Below are positions 45,999 through 54,850 of a stretch of 64,000 bases of DNA, in pieces. The notes under the pieces are model-generated. The model made no database searches. It was not told where the DNA came from and saw nothing but the letters and a program-made list of their open reading frames with translations. Source of the stretch: Collinsella aerofaciens (GTDB taxonomy: Bacteria > Actinomycetota > Coriobacteriia > Coriobacteriales > Coriobacteriaceae). A program made the translations under genes and the position numbers. How positions within the stretch are numbered: position 1 is the stretch's first letter; each line of letters opens with the position of its first letter. The stretch spans positions 1 through 64,000 of the forward strand of contig NZ_JAQLEM010000011.1 in assembly GCF_028209885.1 (NCBI RefSeq), read 5' to 3'.

Positions 45999-46178
45999 GT
46001 TGTTCCTCCCAATGAGCGGCACCGCGCTTCCCGGACGCGGCACACGTTGTAATAAGTAAACCCATACTATCCACTTATGAACACCCTCGGCAACGCGAAG
46101 GCGCGGTCGGTTCGTTTTAGCGTCCGAACGGTTTGCAAGCCCGCCCAACGCGCAATAAAACGCTTCCCCACGGTGCAA

Positions 46179-46208
46179 TAAAAAAGGTGGCCGGAAAACC
46201 CGACCACC
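46179..46208 (-). terminator. Terminator of the EIIA-Glc gene
   Basis: Minus strand: GGTGGTCGGG-TTTT-CCGGCCACC followed by TTTTTTATT (46179-46185 region), 27 nt after the stop codon. Confidence 0.85.
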
Positions 46209-46234
46209 CTTGCACATCCTTTGAACGCCGCAGT

Positions 46235-46771
46235 TTACTTGCGAACGACCTTAACGATGGCGTCACCGGCGGCGACGGCGGACTCTGCCTCAACGGTGAG
46301 CTCGACGTCGGCAAACTCGGCGGTGTTGGACACGGCCACCACGACGCAGTCCTTGTAACCGGCAGCGGCGATCTTGGCGCGGTCGATCTTGAGTATGGGC
46401 TGGCCGGCCTTCACAACGTCGTCGGCCTTGACGAAGCCCTCGAAGCCATCGCCGTTCATGTTGACGGTATCGACGCCAACGTGCACCAGAACCTCGATGC
46501 CGCTATCGGACTGCAGACCCACGGCGTGACCCATGGTGACGGTCACCTTACCGTCGCAGGGAGCGTAGACCAGATCGTCCTCGGGCCACACGGCACAGCC
46601 CTTGCCCAGAACCTCGCCACCAAAGACGGGATCGGGCACGTCGGCCATCTTGATGACCTTGCCCTTGACGGGCGAGCACAGCACGTCGGCGCCAGCAGAA
46701 GCAGAGATAGAGGCCGGAGCAGCGGCAGCCGCGGGCTCAGCCTTCTTCTTGAACATATCAAACAGACCCAT
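46235..46771 (-). CDS. crr: PTS glucose-type EIIA protein (178 aa)
   Basis: A phosphocarrier of the sugar phosphotransferase system, taking phosphate from HPr to a EIIB. After an Ala-rich N-terminal linker (residues 11-28), the EIIA-Glc domain has the phosphorylated His97 (VLVHVGVDTVNMNG) and the second conserved His82 (GHAVGLQS). The linker resembles those of free-standing Crr proteins or of detached IIA domains. The start at 46771 has GAGGAG nearby. It is monocistronic with its own terminator. Symbol crr is by family, not confirmed as a global regulator. Confidence 0.9.
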   Translation of the reverse strand: MGLFDMFKKKAEPAAAAAPASISASAGADVLCSPVKGKVIKMADVPDPVFGGEVLGKGCAVWPEDDLVYAPCDGKVTVTMGHAVGLQSDSGIEVLVHVGVDTVNMNGDGFEGFVKADDVVKAGQPILKIDRAKIAAAGYKDCVVVAVSNTAEFADVELTVEAESAVAAGDAIVKVVRK

Positions 46772-47110
46772 ACGTTTTCTCCTCTTGATTAAGCGCAACG
46801 TTGTGCGCATGCCTACGGTAATTATAGTGCCAAATGGTTCAAATGCTAAGGTGGGGACTCGAATCGCGAGCCCTTCCCGGTAGCGCTCGTGGAATGGAGC
46901 ATCTCCTTTGCATCGCTGGTCGATAAGCCGAGTATCGCCCGCGCACGGGACGGGCAGAAGCGGGCGCACCAAACCCGACACTTCTTTTCGCTCTCGAGTC
47001 CTGTCGCCGCCTTGTCCCTAACACTTCCTGACACCGACCGAAGCGTGCCAAAATAAACCTGTCCTTTTTGGTAGGTTTGGCGAGTGTGGATTTTTGGACG
47101 CTTAACTAGC
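46772..47110. other. Non-coding gap upstream of the EIIA gene
   Basis: About 340 nt without a convincing gene. Minus-strand leader of the EIIA gene. Local pairing GGGCTCG-CGATT-CGAGTCC (46856-46876) and a distant complement GGACTCGA/TCGAGTCC (46855-46862, 46995-47002) suggest an RNA fold, but there is no match to a family I know. Confidence 0.4.
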
Positions 47111-47174
47111 GAACGTGGATAATCTCCCACTTTGAGGCCGTCACCGAGCCAAAAACGGGAGATTATCCACGTTC
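47111..47174. repeat. 64-bp palindromic repeat, left copy flanking fic
   Basis: Arms GAACGTGGATAATCTCCC (47111-47128) and GGGAGATTATCCACGTTC (47157-47174). The right copy is at 48547-48610 with the same spacing. The pair brackets the Fic gene. Confidence 0.75.
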
Positions 47175-47216
47175 ATTTTGGATGACCCCCTTGTACCAAG
47201 CCGAGCTCCATGGTCA

Positions 47217-47321
47217 AGTAATAACGACTTCTCATCATTAGATTGTTTACATCAATTCTAATAACTATTTAATCCTTAAACTCGTTATTAGAATTGATAT
47301 GATTAGCCTAATAACGAGTTT
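47217..47321 (+). promoter_or_regulatory. A/T-rich operator array before fic
   Basis: Four half-sites of the type CTAATAACGAGTT occur: near 47218, 47259-47270, 47278-47291 (inverted) and 47308-47321. Two overlapping palindromes result: ATCAATTCTAATAAC with GTTATTAGAATTGAT (47251-47265/47284-47298), and AAACTCGTTATTAG with CTAATAACGAGTTT (47278-47291/47308-47321). TTTACA (47246-47251) and TTTAAT (47268-47273) form a plausible promoter inside it. Confidence 0.65.
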
Positions 47322-47347
47322 CCGGCACTAAAGATATGGAGGGCACG

Positions 47348-48520
47348 ATGCAAATCGAGGAGAACGGCCAGGGAACGCTCCGCAATAATCTATCGGGGAA
47401 ATTGGCTTACTATTCGTTTTTTCCAACGCCCTTGCAATCATTGAGGCAGCTAAACCTCACCGAGGAAACCTATCGCACGCTTTCCGCATGCTCACGAAAG
47501 CTTGGAGAGCTTGAAGGCATGCTCTACTTTGTTCCCAACGCCGACATGTATCTGACAATGTACGTGCGCAAAGAAGCACTCCTTTCTTCGCAAATTGAGG
47601 GAACCCAGTGCACGTTTGACGACCTACTTAGTCCATCGCAAACACAACTCCATCATAAAGATGTCGCAGACGTCGTGAATTACGTCCGTGCTGTCGACCG
47701 CGGCGTAGAACTGCTCAAAAAGATGCCCTTGTGCACGAGACTTCTTAGGCAAGTTCATGCGGTCCTGCTGGACGGAGTGCGCGGAACGGAGAAGAATCCA
47801 GGCGAGCTGCGCTCCTCACAAAACTGGATTGGCCCCTCAGGCTGCACCATTGCAACCGCATCGTTTATCCCTCCAAACATTGAAGATTTGAGCAACACGC
47901 TCCAGGACCTCGAACGCTTTATCAATGAGCCTCAAGTCGAAATGGATCCGATTGTGCGGGCGGCGCTCGTCCATTACCAATTTGAAACTGCCCATCCATT
48001 CCTAGACGGAAACGGTCGCCTGGGCAGGCTTCTCATTACACTTATGCTCATCAATGATGGCGTTCTTCATTCTTGCTTGTTCTATCCATCGTTCCAGTTC
48101 AAGAAAAATCGAAGCGAGTACTACCGGCAACTCACATCCGTAAGGGAGAGAGGCACTTACGAGGAATGGATAGAGTTTTTCTGCAACAGTCTTCTCGAGA
48201 GTGCGAAGGACTCGGTAGGGTCTTTAAAAAACCTTGTTGACCTCCATAACCGTTCCACAGCAACCATTACCGAAAATCTCGGAAGGACTGCTGCAAACGG
48301 GCAAAGGCTGTTGGGCATTCTTGAAGAGCACCCCATCGTCGACACCGCATTCATCGCTGCCCAACTCGATATCGGCAGGAGTACCGCGAGCTCGCTCGTC
48401 AAATCATTTGAAGAATTGGGTATCCTCCGTCCTCTCGACGAGTCAAGACAGAGATACCGGCAGTACGGGTATGAAGAGTATCTTTCGATTCTCAGGGAAG
48501 ACGCCGAGCCGATTAGATAG
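47348..48520 (+). CDS. Fic-domain protein with C-terminal winged helix (390 aa)
   Basis: A Fic enzyme, probably an AMP-transferase. The core motif HPFLDGNGRLGR (about 213-224) carries the catalytic His. An N-terminal inhibitory helix motif is present in cis (SSQIEGTQ, about 80-87; the Glu would block ATP binding until displaced), i.e. class II. A flap strand region (GPSGCTIATASFIPP) precedes the core. The C-terminus is a winged helix (LGILEEHPIVDTAFIAAQLDIGRSTASSLVKSFEELGIL), so it may bind its own operator. The start at 47348 follows GGAGGG. Flanking repeats and its A/T-rich leader suggest transfer. Confidence 0.92.
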   Translation: MQIEENGQGTLRNNLSGKLAYYSFFPTPLQSLRQLNLTEETYRTLSACSRKLGELEGMLYFVPNADMYLTMYVRKEALLSSQIEGTQCTFDDLLSPSQTQLHHKDVADVVNYVRAVDRGVELLKKMPLCTRLLRQVHAVLLDGVRGTEKNPGELRSSQNWIGPSGCTIATASFIPPNIEDLSNTLQDLERFINEPQVEMDPIVRAALVHYQFETAHPFLDGNGRLGRLLITLMLINDGVLHSCLFYPSFQFKKNRSEYYRQLTSVRERGTYEEWIEFFCNSLLESAKDSVGSLKNLVDLHNRSTATITENLGRTAANGQRLLGILEEHPIVDTAFIAAQLDIGRSTASSLVKSFEELGILRPLDESRQRYRQYGYEEYLSILREDAEPIR

Positions 48521-48546
48521 GCATCGCAGCCCAGGCAAATTAAAGC

Positions 48547-48610
48547 GAGCGCGGATAATCTCCCACTTTGAGCCCGCACACAGGCAAAAACTGGGAGATT
48601 ATCCACGTTC
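48547..48610. repeat. 64-bp palindromic repeat, right copy flanking fic
   Basis: GAGCGCGGATAATCTCCC (48547-48564) pairs with GGGAGATTATCCACGTTC (48593-48610). Same length and orientation as 47111-47174; the left arm has three changes. Confidence 0.75.
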
Positions 48611-48652
48611 ATTCCTGGCTAGTCATTTAAGAACGTCCCCAATGACTACTCC

Positions 48653-48874
48653 GGCATCGCCGATGTTTCGGCAACGACAGCGAACGGGCCGCATTCGGAG
48701 CAAGACGACGCCGCAGGTAGAGAACGGACAGCGAGCGGGTCGCATTTGAGACAAGGTGACGTGAAACGAAAGGGCGCTGACCTTCTGGTCGCGCCCTTGA
48801 AGTTGAACGTCAGATTGTCCAAATGCGGCCCGCGCAGCGTCGGCCGGTTACGGCGTTTGGTAAAACGCCGCAAC
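48653..48874 (-). repeat. Structured 3'-end repeat, copy 3 (after pyrE)
   Basis: The end hairpin GTTACGGCGTTT/AAACGCCGCAAC (48847-48874) touches the first base of the pyrE stop codon. The outer stem is changed to GCGGG(T)CGCATTTG..GACAA with complement TTGTCCAAATGCGGCCCGC. The inner hairpin is GGGCGC-GACC/GGTCGCGCCC. An extra left-arm-like block (48686-48735) makes this copy longer. Confidence 0.7.
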
Positions 48875-49557
48875 TACTCCCGGGCTCCGTACTGCTCGTA
48901 GTAGGCGTCGATGGCGGTCTTGAGCTCGTCATCGATGACGACCTTGCCGTCGATCTCGTGGTTGTAGAGGGTCTCGACGACCTCGGCCATGGAAACGATG
49001 CTCGCGACGGGGAAACCGTACTTTGCCTCGATCTCCTTCTGAGCGGTGGTCACACCGCCCTTGCCGACCTCCATGCGGTTGAGGGACACGATCAGGCCCT
49101 TGATCTCGACATCGGCAGCAGCCTTGACCTTAGGATAGGTCTCGTCGATGGACTTGCCGCTGGTGGTAACGTCCTCGACCATGACCACACGGTCGCCGTC
49201 CTTGGGCTCATAACCCAGCAGGTTGCCCTTATCGGCACCGTGGTCCTTGGCCTCCTTACGGTCGCAGCAGTACTTAACCTCCTTGCCGTACAGCTCGTGG
49301 TAGGCAATGGCGGTCACGACAGCCAGCGGAATACCCTTGTAGGCCGGCCCAAACAGGACGTCAAAGTCGTCGCCAAAGTTATCGTGGATGGCCTGGGCGT
49401 AATACTCGCCCAGCTTCTTGAGCTGATAGCCCGTCACATAAGCGCCGGCGTTCATAAAGAACGGGGACTGGCGGCCGCTCTTGAGCGTAAAGCTGCCGAA
49501 CTTAAGAACGTCGGACTCGACCATGAACTTGATGAACTCTTGCTTGTAAGCCTCCAT
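48874..49557 (-). CDS. pyrE: Orotate phosphoribosyltransferase PyrE (227 aa)
   Basis: Transfers ribose-5-phosphate from PRPP to orotate, giving OMP in pyrimidine synthesis. The PRPP-binding motif is VVMVEDVTTSGKS. Other family segments are FTLKSGRQSPFFMNAGAY (start of the PRTase fold) and VLFGPAYKGIPLAVVTA. Normal length. AGAGGAG precedes the ATG. It is monocistronic here; no other pyr gene is adjacent. Confidence 0.96.
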   Translation of the reverse strand: MEAYKQEFIKFMVESDVLKFGSFTLKSGRQSPFFMNAGAYVTGYQLKKLGEYYAQAIHDNFGDDFDVLFGPAYKGIPLAVVTAIAYHELYGKEVKYCCDRKEAKDHGADKGNLLGYEPKDGDRVVMVEDVTTSGKSIDETYPKVKAAADVEIKGLIVSLNRMEVGKGGVTTAQKEIEAKYGFPVASIVSMAEVVETLYNHEIDGKVVIDDELKTAIDAYYEQYGARE

Positions 49558-49783
49558 GCGGGCTCCTCTCGTAATTGCGTACGTGCTCTTCAGTTTAGCG
49601 CAGGCGAGGCGTCGATGTGGGCGTGCTTTGGAGCCACGGCATTCTGTAAAGGCTTTGTCAGGGGGAATGGTTTTCCGAACAATGGGGTTGACATGGCAAA
49701 CCCCCTCATCAAGAATACGGGCGGATTAAAAAGGGGTACGAGATACCCAAAGCGCGCTGCGCTCAGCCTTTAGGAGGTGTGCC
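49558..49783 (+). other. Leader region upstream of the mgtA leader ORF
   Basis: Non-coding. It contains a hairpin (GGGGTT..AACCCC, 49683-49704) with TTGACA at 49686-49691; a -10 is not convincing. It probably holds the mgtA promoter and the 5' UTR. I do not see the conserved sequence of an M-box riboswitch. Confidence 0.4.
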
Positions 49784-49855
49784 ATGGAAGGCAGTCCTAG
49801 TCGAAAAACCCGCATGTCGCCCTCGGCACGCCGCGAGGACTCCGCACACGCATAA
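49784..49855 (+). CDS. Candidate leader peptide of mgtA (23 aa)
   Basis: A short ORF with a near-ideal ribosome site (AGGAGGT six bases before the ATG), ending 139 nt before the mgtA start. The peptide is rich in Ser, Arg and Pro (MEGSPSRKTR and onward; ends AHA). In enteric bacteria, mgtA is controlled by a short proline-containing leader ORF. This could be an independent version of that idea (inference). The hairpin at 49878-49910, right after it, could be the regulated structure. Confidence 0.6.
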   Translation: MEGSPSRKTRMSPSARREDSAHA

Positions 49856-49877
49856 ACGCCACCGGCAGATCGCCAAA

Positions 49878-49910
49878 ACCACCACAAAGGCGCGCTGCAC
49901 CCTTTGTGGG
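49878..49910 (+). repeat. ACCACCACAAAGG hairpin, divergent copy d, in the mgtA leader
   Basis: ACCACCACAAAGG (49878-49890) pairs with CCCTTTGTGGG (49900-49910) less perfectly than in the three copies near 3.4-5.1 kb. It lies between the leader ORF and the mgtA ribosome site. Confidence 0.5.
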
Positions 49911-49994
49911 CTCAAGAGCTTGACGTGAGCGGCATCTAGGTTTTTTGAAGCAAATACGACACGTACGCTAACTCCCCTCAACAAGGAGGACCCT

Positions 49995-52763
49995 ATGCTG
50001 ATGCTCAAAACCGTCACGGTACTCGAAGCCATCTCCAAGCGCCGCCGCACGGCGCGCCCTGCCGCTCATACCGGCCTGTCCAAGAACACCATATTCGCCG
50101 CCACCCATAGTGCCGAGGACGCCCTCGTACTGCTTGACGCCACGGCAAACGGCCTCACCGTCGAGCAGGCAACTGAGCGCCTGAACGCCGTCGGCCCCAA
50201 CACCATCGAGGCAACGACCAAAACGCTCGCCCGCCGCATCGCCGACGCGTTCATCGATCCCTTCGCCGGCATCCTCGCCGCGCTCGCACTGGTCTCGCTC
50301 TACATCGACGTGCTCGCCGCACCCGAGCCGCAGCGCGACCCCTCCACGGTCATCGTCATCGGCATCATGCTGCTGGTATCGGGCGGCATGAAGTTTATCC
50401 AGGAAGCCCGCAGCGGCAATGCGGCCGAGGCCCTCAAGGACCTGGTCTCCAACACTTGCACCGCCCTGCGCGACGGCGAGCGCATCGAGATCCCCTTCGA
50501 CGAGCTCGTCCCCGGCGATGTAATCCGTCTCTCTGCCGGCGATATGGTGCCGGCAGATGCCCGCATCATCACCGCGCGCGACCTGTTTGTGATCGAGTCC
50601 GCACTCACCGGCGAGAGCGAGGCCGTCGAGAAGACCACCGCCGTCACCGTCGTCGAGGGCGCCGACGGCTCCGCACTGCCACTCTCTGCCTGCAAGAACA
50701 TCGTCTTTACCGGCACCTCCGTGCAAAACGGCGCCGCCATGGCGCTTGTCGTTGCCACCGGCTCGGACACCTACCTGGGCGGCATCGCCAAGATGCTCAA
50801 CGGGCGCGGCGAAAAGAGCGCGTTTGACCGCGGCGTCTCGAGCGTCTCCATGTTGCTCGTACGCCTCATGCTCGTTATGGCGCCGGCCGTCTTTGCCATC
50901 AACGCCGCCACCAAGGGCAACGTCATCGACGCGCTGCTGTTCGCCACGAGCGTGGCCGTGGGCATCACGCCGCAAATGCTTCCCGTCATCGTTACCACGA
51001 GCCTATCGCAGGGCGCCAAGGACCTCGCCCGTCGCCAGGTTATCGTCAAGGAGCTGCCGGCGATTCAAAACCTCGGCGCGATGGACGTCCTGTGCTGCGA
51101 CAAGACCGGCACCCTCACCGAAGACCGCATCGTGCTCGAGCGCTACCTCAACACCGATGGCAACGAGGACGCACGCGTGCTGCGCCATGCATTTTTGAAT
51201 AGCTTCTTCCAAACCGGCCTCAAAAACCTTATCGACCTGGCTGTAATCGACCGTGCCGATGTGACGCCCTCGACCGTCGTGCCCGATTCTATACTGGGCC
51301 AGAGTCTGCGCGACCGCTATACCAAGGTCGACGAGGTTCCCTTCGATTTCTCGCGCCGTCGCCTGAGCGTAGTTGTCGCCGACGCCCAAGGCAAAACCCA
51401 GATGGTTACCAAGGGCGCTGCCGAGGAAATGCTCGAGATCTGCTCCTTTGTCGAGATCGATGGCATCGCTCAGCCGCTCACCGACGAGAAGCTCGCCCAG
51501 ATTCGCAAGCAGATCGCCGGACTTAACGCCGAGGGCCTACGCGTAATTGCCGTGGCGCAGAAGACCAATCCGCGCTGCGTGGGCGAGTTTGGCATCGCCG
51601 ACGAGTGCGACATGGTGCTGATGGGCTTTTTGGCCTTCCTCGATCCGCCCAAAGCAAGTGCCGCGAGCGCCGTCGCCACCCTCGAGGCCAAGGGCGTGGC
51701 GGTCAAGGTCCTAACCGGCGACAACGACCGCGTCGCCGCCACCGTCTGCGAGCAGATCGGTATCGATGCGAGCAACGTCTTGCTCGGCTCCGAGATCGAT
51801 GCGCTCGATGACGCCGAACTTGCCGAGCGCGCCGAGAAAACCCACCTCTTCGCCAAGCTCTCGCCGCTGCAGAAGGCGCACCTGGTACGTGTCATGCGCG
51901 AGATGCTCGGCCACACCGTGGGCTTTATGGGCGACGGTATCAACGACGCCGCCGCCATGCGTGCGAGCGATTGCGGCATCTCGGTCGATTCGGCCGTCGA
52001 TATTGCCAAGGAATCCGCCGATATCATCTTGCTTCAGAAGGACCTGGGCGTGCTCGAGCGCGGCATCATCGAAGGCCGCCGCACTTACGGCAACCTGCTT
52101 AAGTACCTCAAGACCACGGTGAGCTCCAACTTTGGCAACGTGCTGTCCGTGACCGTCGCGAGCCTGTTCTTGCCGTTTTTGCCCATGAGCGCCCTGCAGC
52201 TGGTGCTGCTGTCGCTGGTCTACGAGATCGTATGCATCGCGCTGCCGTGGGACACCGTCGATGACGCCTGGACTGCCCGTCCGCGCGCCTGGGACGCCGC
52301 ATCCATCAAGGGCTTTATGCTCGAGCTGGGCCCCGTGAGCTCGCTGTTTGACATCGTGACCTTCGCCGCGCTCTTCTTTGTGGTGTGCCCCGCCGCCGTG
52401 GGCGCAAGCTGGTCCGAGCTCGCCGGGACGGGCAACGTCGCGGGCATGGCGACCTTTGCCGCGCTCTTCCGGAGTGGCTGGTTTGTCGAGTCCATGTGGT
52501 CACAAACACTGGTGGTCCACATGCTGCGCTCCCCGCATCTGCCGAGCCCGCGCGACCACGCCGCGCCCGCACTGTGCGCTCTCACCGTGCTGGGCCTGGC
52601 GCTTGTCACCTGGCTGCCGGCAAGCCCCATCGCCGATGCGCTCGGCCTCATGCCGCTGCCCACGAGCTTTTTTGGGCTGCTCATTGGCATCGTTACCGCC
52701 TATATCGCGCTCACCCAGCTGGCAAAGCGCCGCTACATTGCCCGCCACGGCGAGCTGCTGTAG
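49995..52763 (+). CDS. mgtA: P-type Mg2+-importing ATPase MgtA-like (922 aa)
   Basis: A P3B-type ATPase of the cytoplasmic membrane that brings in Mg2+. Order: an N-terminal cytoplasmic part, TM1-2 (about 88-135), the actuator with TGESEAVEK, TM3-4 with GITPQMLPVIV, the phosphorylation motif DKTGTLTE (about residue 370), the nucleotide domain, the hinge VGFMGDGINDAAAM, and six C-terminal TMs. Length is right for MgtA/MgtB. AAGGAGG precedes the ATG. Regulated perhaps by the leader ORF upstream. Confidence 0.94.
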   Translation: MLMLKTVTVLEAISKRRRTARPAAHTGLSKNTIFAATHSAEDALVLLDATANGLTVEQATERLNAVGPNTIEATTKTLARRIADAFIDPFAGILAALALVSLYIDVLAAPEPQRDPSTVIVIGIMLLVSGGMKFIQEARSGNAAEALKDLVSNTCTALRDGERIEIPFDELVPGDVIRLSAGDMVPADARIITARDLFVIESALTGESEAVEKTTAVTVVEGADGSALPLSACKNIVFTGTSVQNGAAMALVVATGSDTYLGGIAKMLNGRGEKSAFDRGVSSVSMLLVRLMLVMAPAVFAINAATKGNVIDALLFATSVAVGITPQMLPVIVTTSLSQGAKDLARRQVIVKELPAIQNLGAMDVLCCDKTGTLTEDRIVLERYLNTDGNEDARVLRHAFLNSFFQTGLKNLIDLAVIDRADVTPSTVVPDSILGQSLRDRYTKVDEVPFDFSRRRLSVVVADAQGKTQMVTKGAAEEMLEICSFVEIDGIAQPLTDEKLAQIRKQIAGLNAEGLRVIAVAQKTNPRCVGEFGIADECDMVLMGFLAFLDPPKASAASAVATLEAKGVAVKVLTGDNDRVAATVCEQIGIDASNVLLGSEIDALDDAELAERAEKTHLFAKLSPLQKAHLVRVMREMLGHTVGFMGDGINDAAAMRASDCGISVDSAVDIAKESADIILLQKDLGVLERGIIEGRRTYGNLLKYLKTTVSSNFGNVLSVTVASLFLPFLPMSALQLVLLSLVYEIVCIALPWDTVDDAWTARPRAWDAASIKGFMLELGPVSSLFDIVTFAALFFVVCPAAVGASWSELAGTGNVAGMATFAALFRSGWFVESMWSQTLVVHMLRSPHLPSPRDHAAPALCALTVLGLALVTWLPASPIADALGLMPLPTSFFGLLIGIVTAYIALTQLAKRRYIARHGELL

Positions 52764-52864
52764 CAAGTAGACGGAAAACACCCTGCCAGCTGCCGTTGCC
52801 ACTACCACAGCTGCCAACGCCGCTGCCGTTGCCTCTGCCGCCGCCGCAGCCTATCCCCTCAGCA

Positions 52865-52929
52865 GTTGCGGTGAAATAGTTCCTGTTTAAAGTCCAACGG
52901 CTTTGATTTAGGGACTATTCCACCGCAAC
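52865..52929. repeat. GTTGCGGTG palindrome between mgtA and the LuxR gene
   Basis: Arms GTTGCGGTGAAATAGT (52865-52880) and ACTATTCCACCGCAAC (52914-52929), with a 33-nt loop. It is the full-length relative of the element at the left edge of the window. It lies between two convergent genes, so a shared termination role is possible. Confidence 0.65.
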
Positions 52930-52944
52930 TTATTGGGGGATTAG

Positions 52945-54489
52945 CTAGTCTTGAGGCGTCCAGGACCAGAAGAAGTTGATAAGGGCCACACGCGAGGCGG
53001 TACCGGTCTTTTTGTTGATCGAGGAAATGTGACGATAGAGCGTGGAGCGCGAAAGGAAAAGCGTTGTGGCGATGTCCTGAACGCTCTGGTCCGAAACGAC
53101 CAAGACCTCAAGAATATCGTGCTCGCGCTCTGTAAGCCCAAAGGTGGCGACGAAGGCATCGAGGCGTTCATCGGACGTGAGCTCCGCTGCCTCCACGGGC
53201 TCGGGGTCGGAGCATGTGGGCGCAAGATCCCCACCAAGATCATCGGTGGCAGGCGCCAGCTCGTCCCGTATCACGGCGTCATCGGCTCGTTGCCCCAACT
53301 GTCCCAGCAGCGTAATCGCAATGCCCACAAACATCACGAGCGCCGCACCGATCGCAGCCAGCACGTTTTGACTCGAGATGATCGCCACCGCCGGCGCCGT
53401 CACGAGCATCGAGCACACGTTGTTGACGACGCGACCCATGCACGGCCAAAAATATGACCAGCGCGCATAGAGCGAGACGGCGGCATATTTTGTGGTAAAG
53501 AACACCACGAAAAAGCCCGAGCCCAGATAAAAGATGATCGTGGCAGCAAGCTCGTTGCCGCCATTGCCATCGACGATGAGCACAAAGAACGAAAGCGTGG
53601 ACAGTATGGCGGCACACGTCATGCCGATATTCATATACGAGCGGCCGTGCAGGTCAAATAGTGCGCCAGCGACCAACGAGCTCACGACAAGCAGCAGGCG
53701 CGGCCAATCGCCCAAATCGACGGCTCCGACAGCAAGCAGGGTCGTGAAGCCCGCGTTGAGAGCGGCGAATACGCTGGAAAGATACGCCGTCGCCACGGTC
53801 AGGCGAACTACGGCGCGACGGAATGCCGCCTTTGCCTCGGGATCGTCATGCCACTTGGCGCCATATTCCAGAGCATCTACCGAAAGCCCGGCAGCACTGG
53901 GTTCAAAGTTGGGATCGGACTCGTCGCGCAGCTTGGCGCGTCGGGCACCGTGGAGCAACGCCACCTGCGCGATCGCACAGACGACCAGAACAGCCTGCTG
54001 AGGAATGCCGACAGGCATCACCATGTGGTTGAGAACCTGCACCAGAACGCCCATGGCGTAAGAAAGTGCGGCGGCGCGCGCCAAGCAGGGCGTTCGCGCA
54101 AAGCGCCTCGCAAAATTTGCATGAGCAGTCGATCCGCAGTAGCCCAGCGCGCAGCACGCCACCAAACCGCCGGCAATTACCACCTCAACCTGAACCGCCA
54201 TAATCAACAGCAGCAATGCCACCACCAGCAAAACGCCCGTAACGTCACTCGTTGCGTCGATAACATGGGGACGGCGATAGTACAGAATGGGACGCACAAA
54301 AAAGCCAATCACGCTCGCGCCGATGACAAGGCTCTCATAAATAACGACCTCGTTCGGAGACACGAACTCGGCCATGCGCACATCAAAAAGATACTCGCAC
54401 GCCAAAAACGTGAAGAAGAACAGCGCCAGGCATATAATCTCCCGAATGCCCCGACGCAAATATGCGGTTGTGTCTCCCATGCCCCTCAT
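52945..54489 (-). CDS. Membrane-integrated LuxR-family regulator (514 aa)
   Basis: About 10-12 hydrophobic segments cover residues 20-400. A LuxR/NarL-type HTH forms the C-terminus (about 445-510; FGLTEREHDILEVLVVSDQSVQDIATTLFLSRSTLYRHISSINKKT). Membrane-bound LuxR regulators of this kind are common in Coriobacteriia and Eggerthellaceae and usually control neighbouring metabolic genes. Here no obvious target is adjacent. The start at 54489 has GGGGG six bases upstream; an in-frame start seven codons earlier is less well supported. Confidence 0.9.
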   Translation of the reverse strand: MRGMGDTTAYLRRGIREIICLALFFFTFLACEYLFDVRMAEFVSPNEVVIYESLVIGASVIGFFVRPILYYRRPHVIDATSDVTGVLLVVALLLLIMAVQVEVVIAGGLVACCALGYCGSTAHANFARRFARTPCLARAAALSYAMGVLVQVLNHMVMPVGIPQQAVLVVCAIAQVALLHGARRAKLRDESDPNFEPSAAGLSVDALEYGAKWHDDPEAKAAFRRAVVRLTVATAYLSSVFAALNAGFTTLLAVGAVDLGDWPRLLLVVSSLVAGALFDLHGRSYMNIGMTCAAILSTLSFFVLIVDGNGGNELAATIIFYLGSGFFVVFFTTKYAAVSLYARWSYFWPCMGRVVNNVCSMLVTAPAVAIISSQNVLAAIGAALVMFVGIAITLLGQLGQRADDAVIRDELAPATDDLGGDLAPTCSDPEPVEAAELTSDERLDAFVATFGLTEREHDILEVLVVSDQSVQDIATTLFLSRSTLYRHISSINKKTGTASRVALINFFWSWTPQD

Positions 54490-54850
54490 GGTTAACCCCC
54501 AGCCACTCAATTGTCTGGAAATCTATTTTAATAAAGAACCAGTCTCAATATCGAAGCCAGGCTCGAAATGTTGCCAATTCGACCCCAGCCGTCCACATCA
54601 CGCCGCGATTTTGAGCCGCATGGACCAGAAGGGACGCGCGCGATCTCTAGCTCGGCCAGGAGTGTCCCCAACTACCACTCATTTAAGTACGTCCCCAATG
54701 AGTGGCCGAAGAGTGTCCCCGGCGTCCAATCAAAAAATGGGCCATGTGTCCCAGTTGTGGAGACTCCTTGAGCCGTCTGGGTATCGCGAAGGATCGCGCA
54801 CTCCCCCATCATCAAAAGTGACACACGCTACCAGTTGATGGGAGGCAGCC
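54490..54850. other. Non-coding gap with a GTGTCCCC repeat
   Basis: About 360 nt. It contains the hairpin CCACTCATT/AATGAGTGG (54675-54683, 54697-54705) set between GTGTCCCC words (54662-54669 and 54712-54719). Similar words flank the structured repeats at 7.8 and 45.2 kb. Otherwise only promoter-type sequence for both divergent genes. Confidence 0.5.

Noticed and set aside
46853..46935. tRNA-like stretch with ATTCGAGTCCCC on the minus strand
   Set aside because: The T-loop-like word pairs with GGGCTCG next to it rather than forming a T arm, and no acceptor stem or anticodon arm can be drawn.
49600..49994. M-box (Mg2+ riboswitch) upstream of mgtA
   Set aside because: The conserved core words of the M-box are not found, and the distance is filled by an ORF and a simple hairpin.
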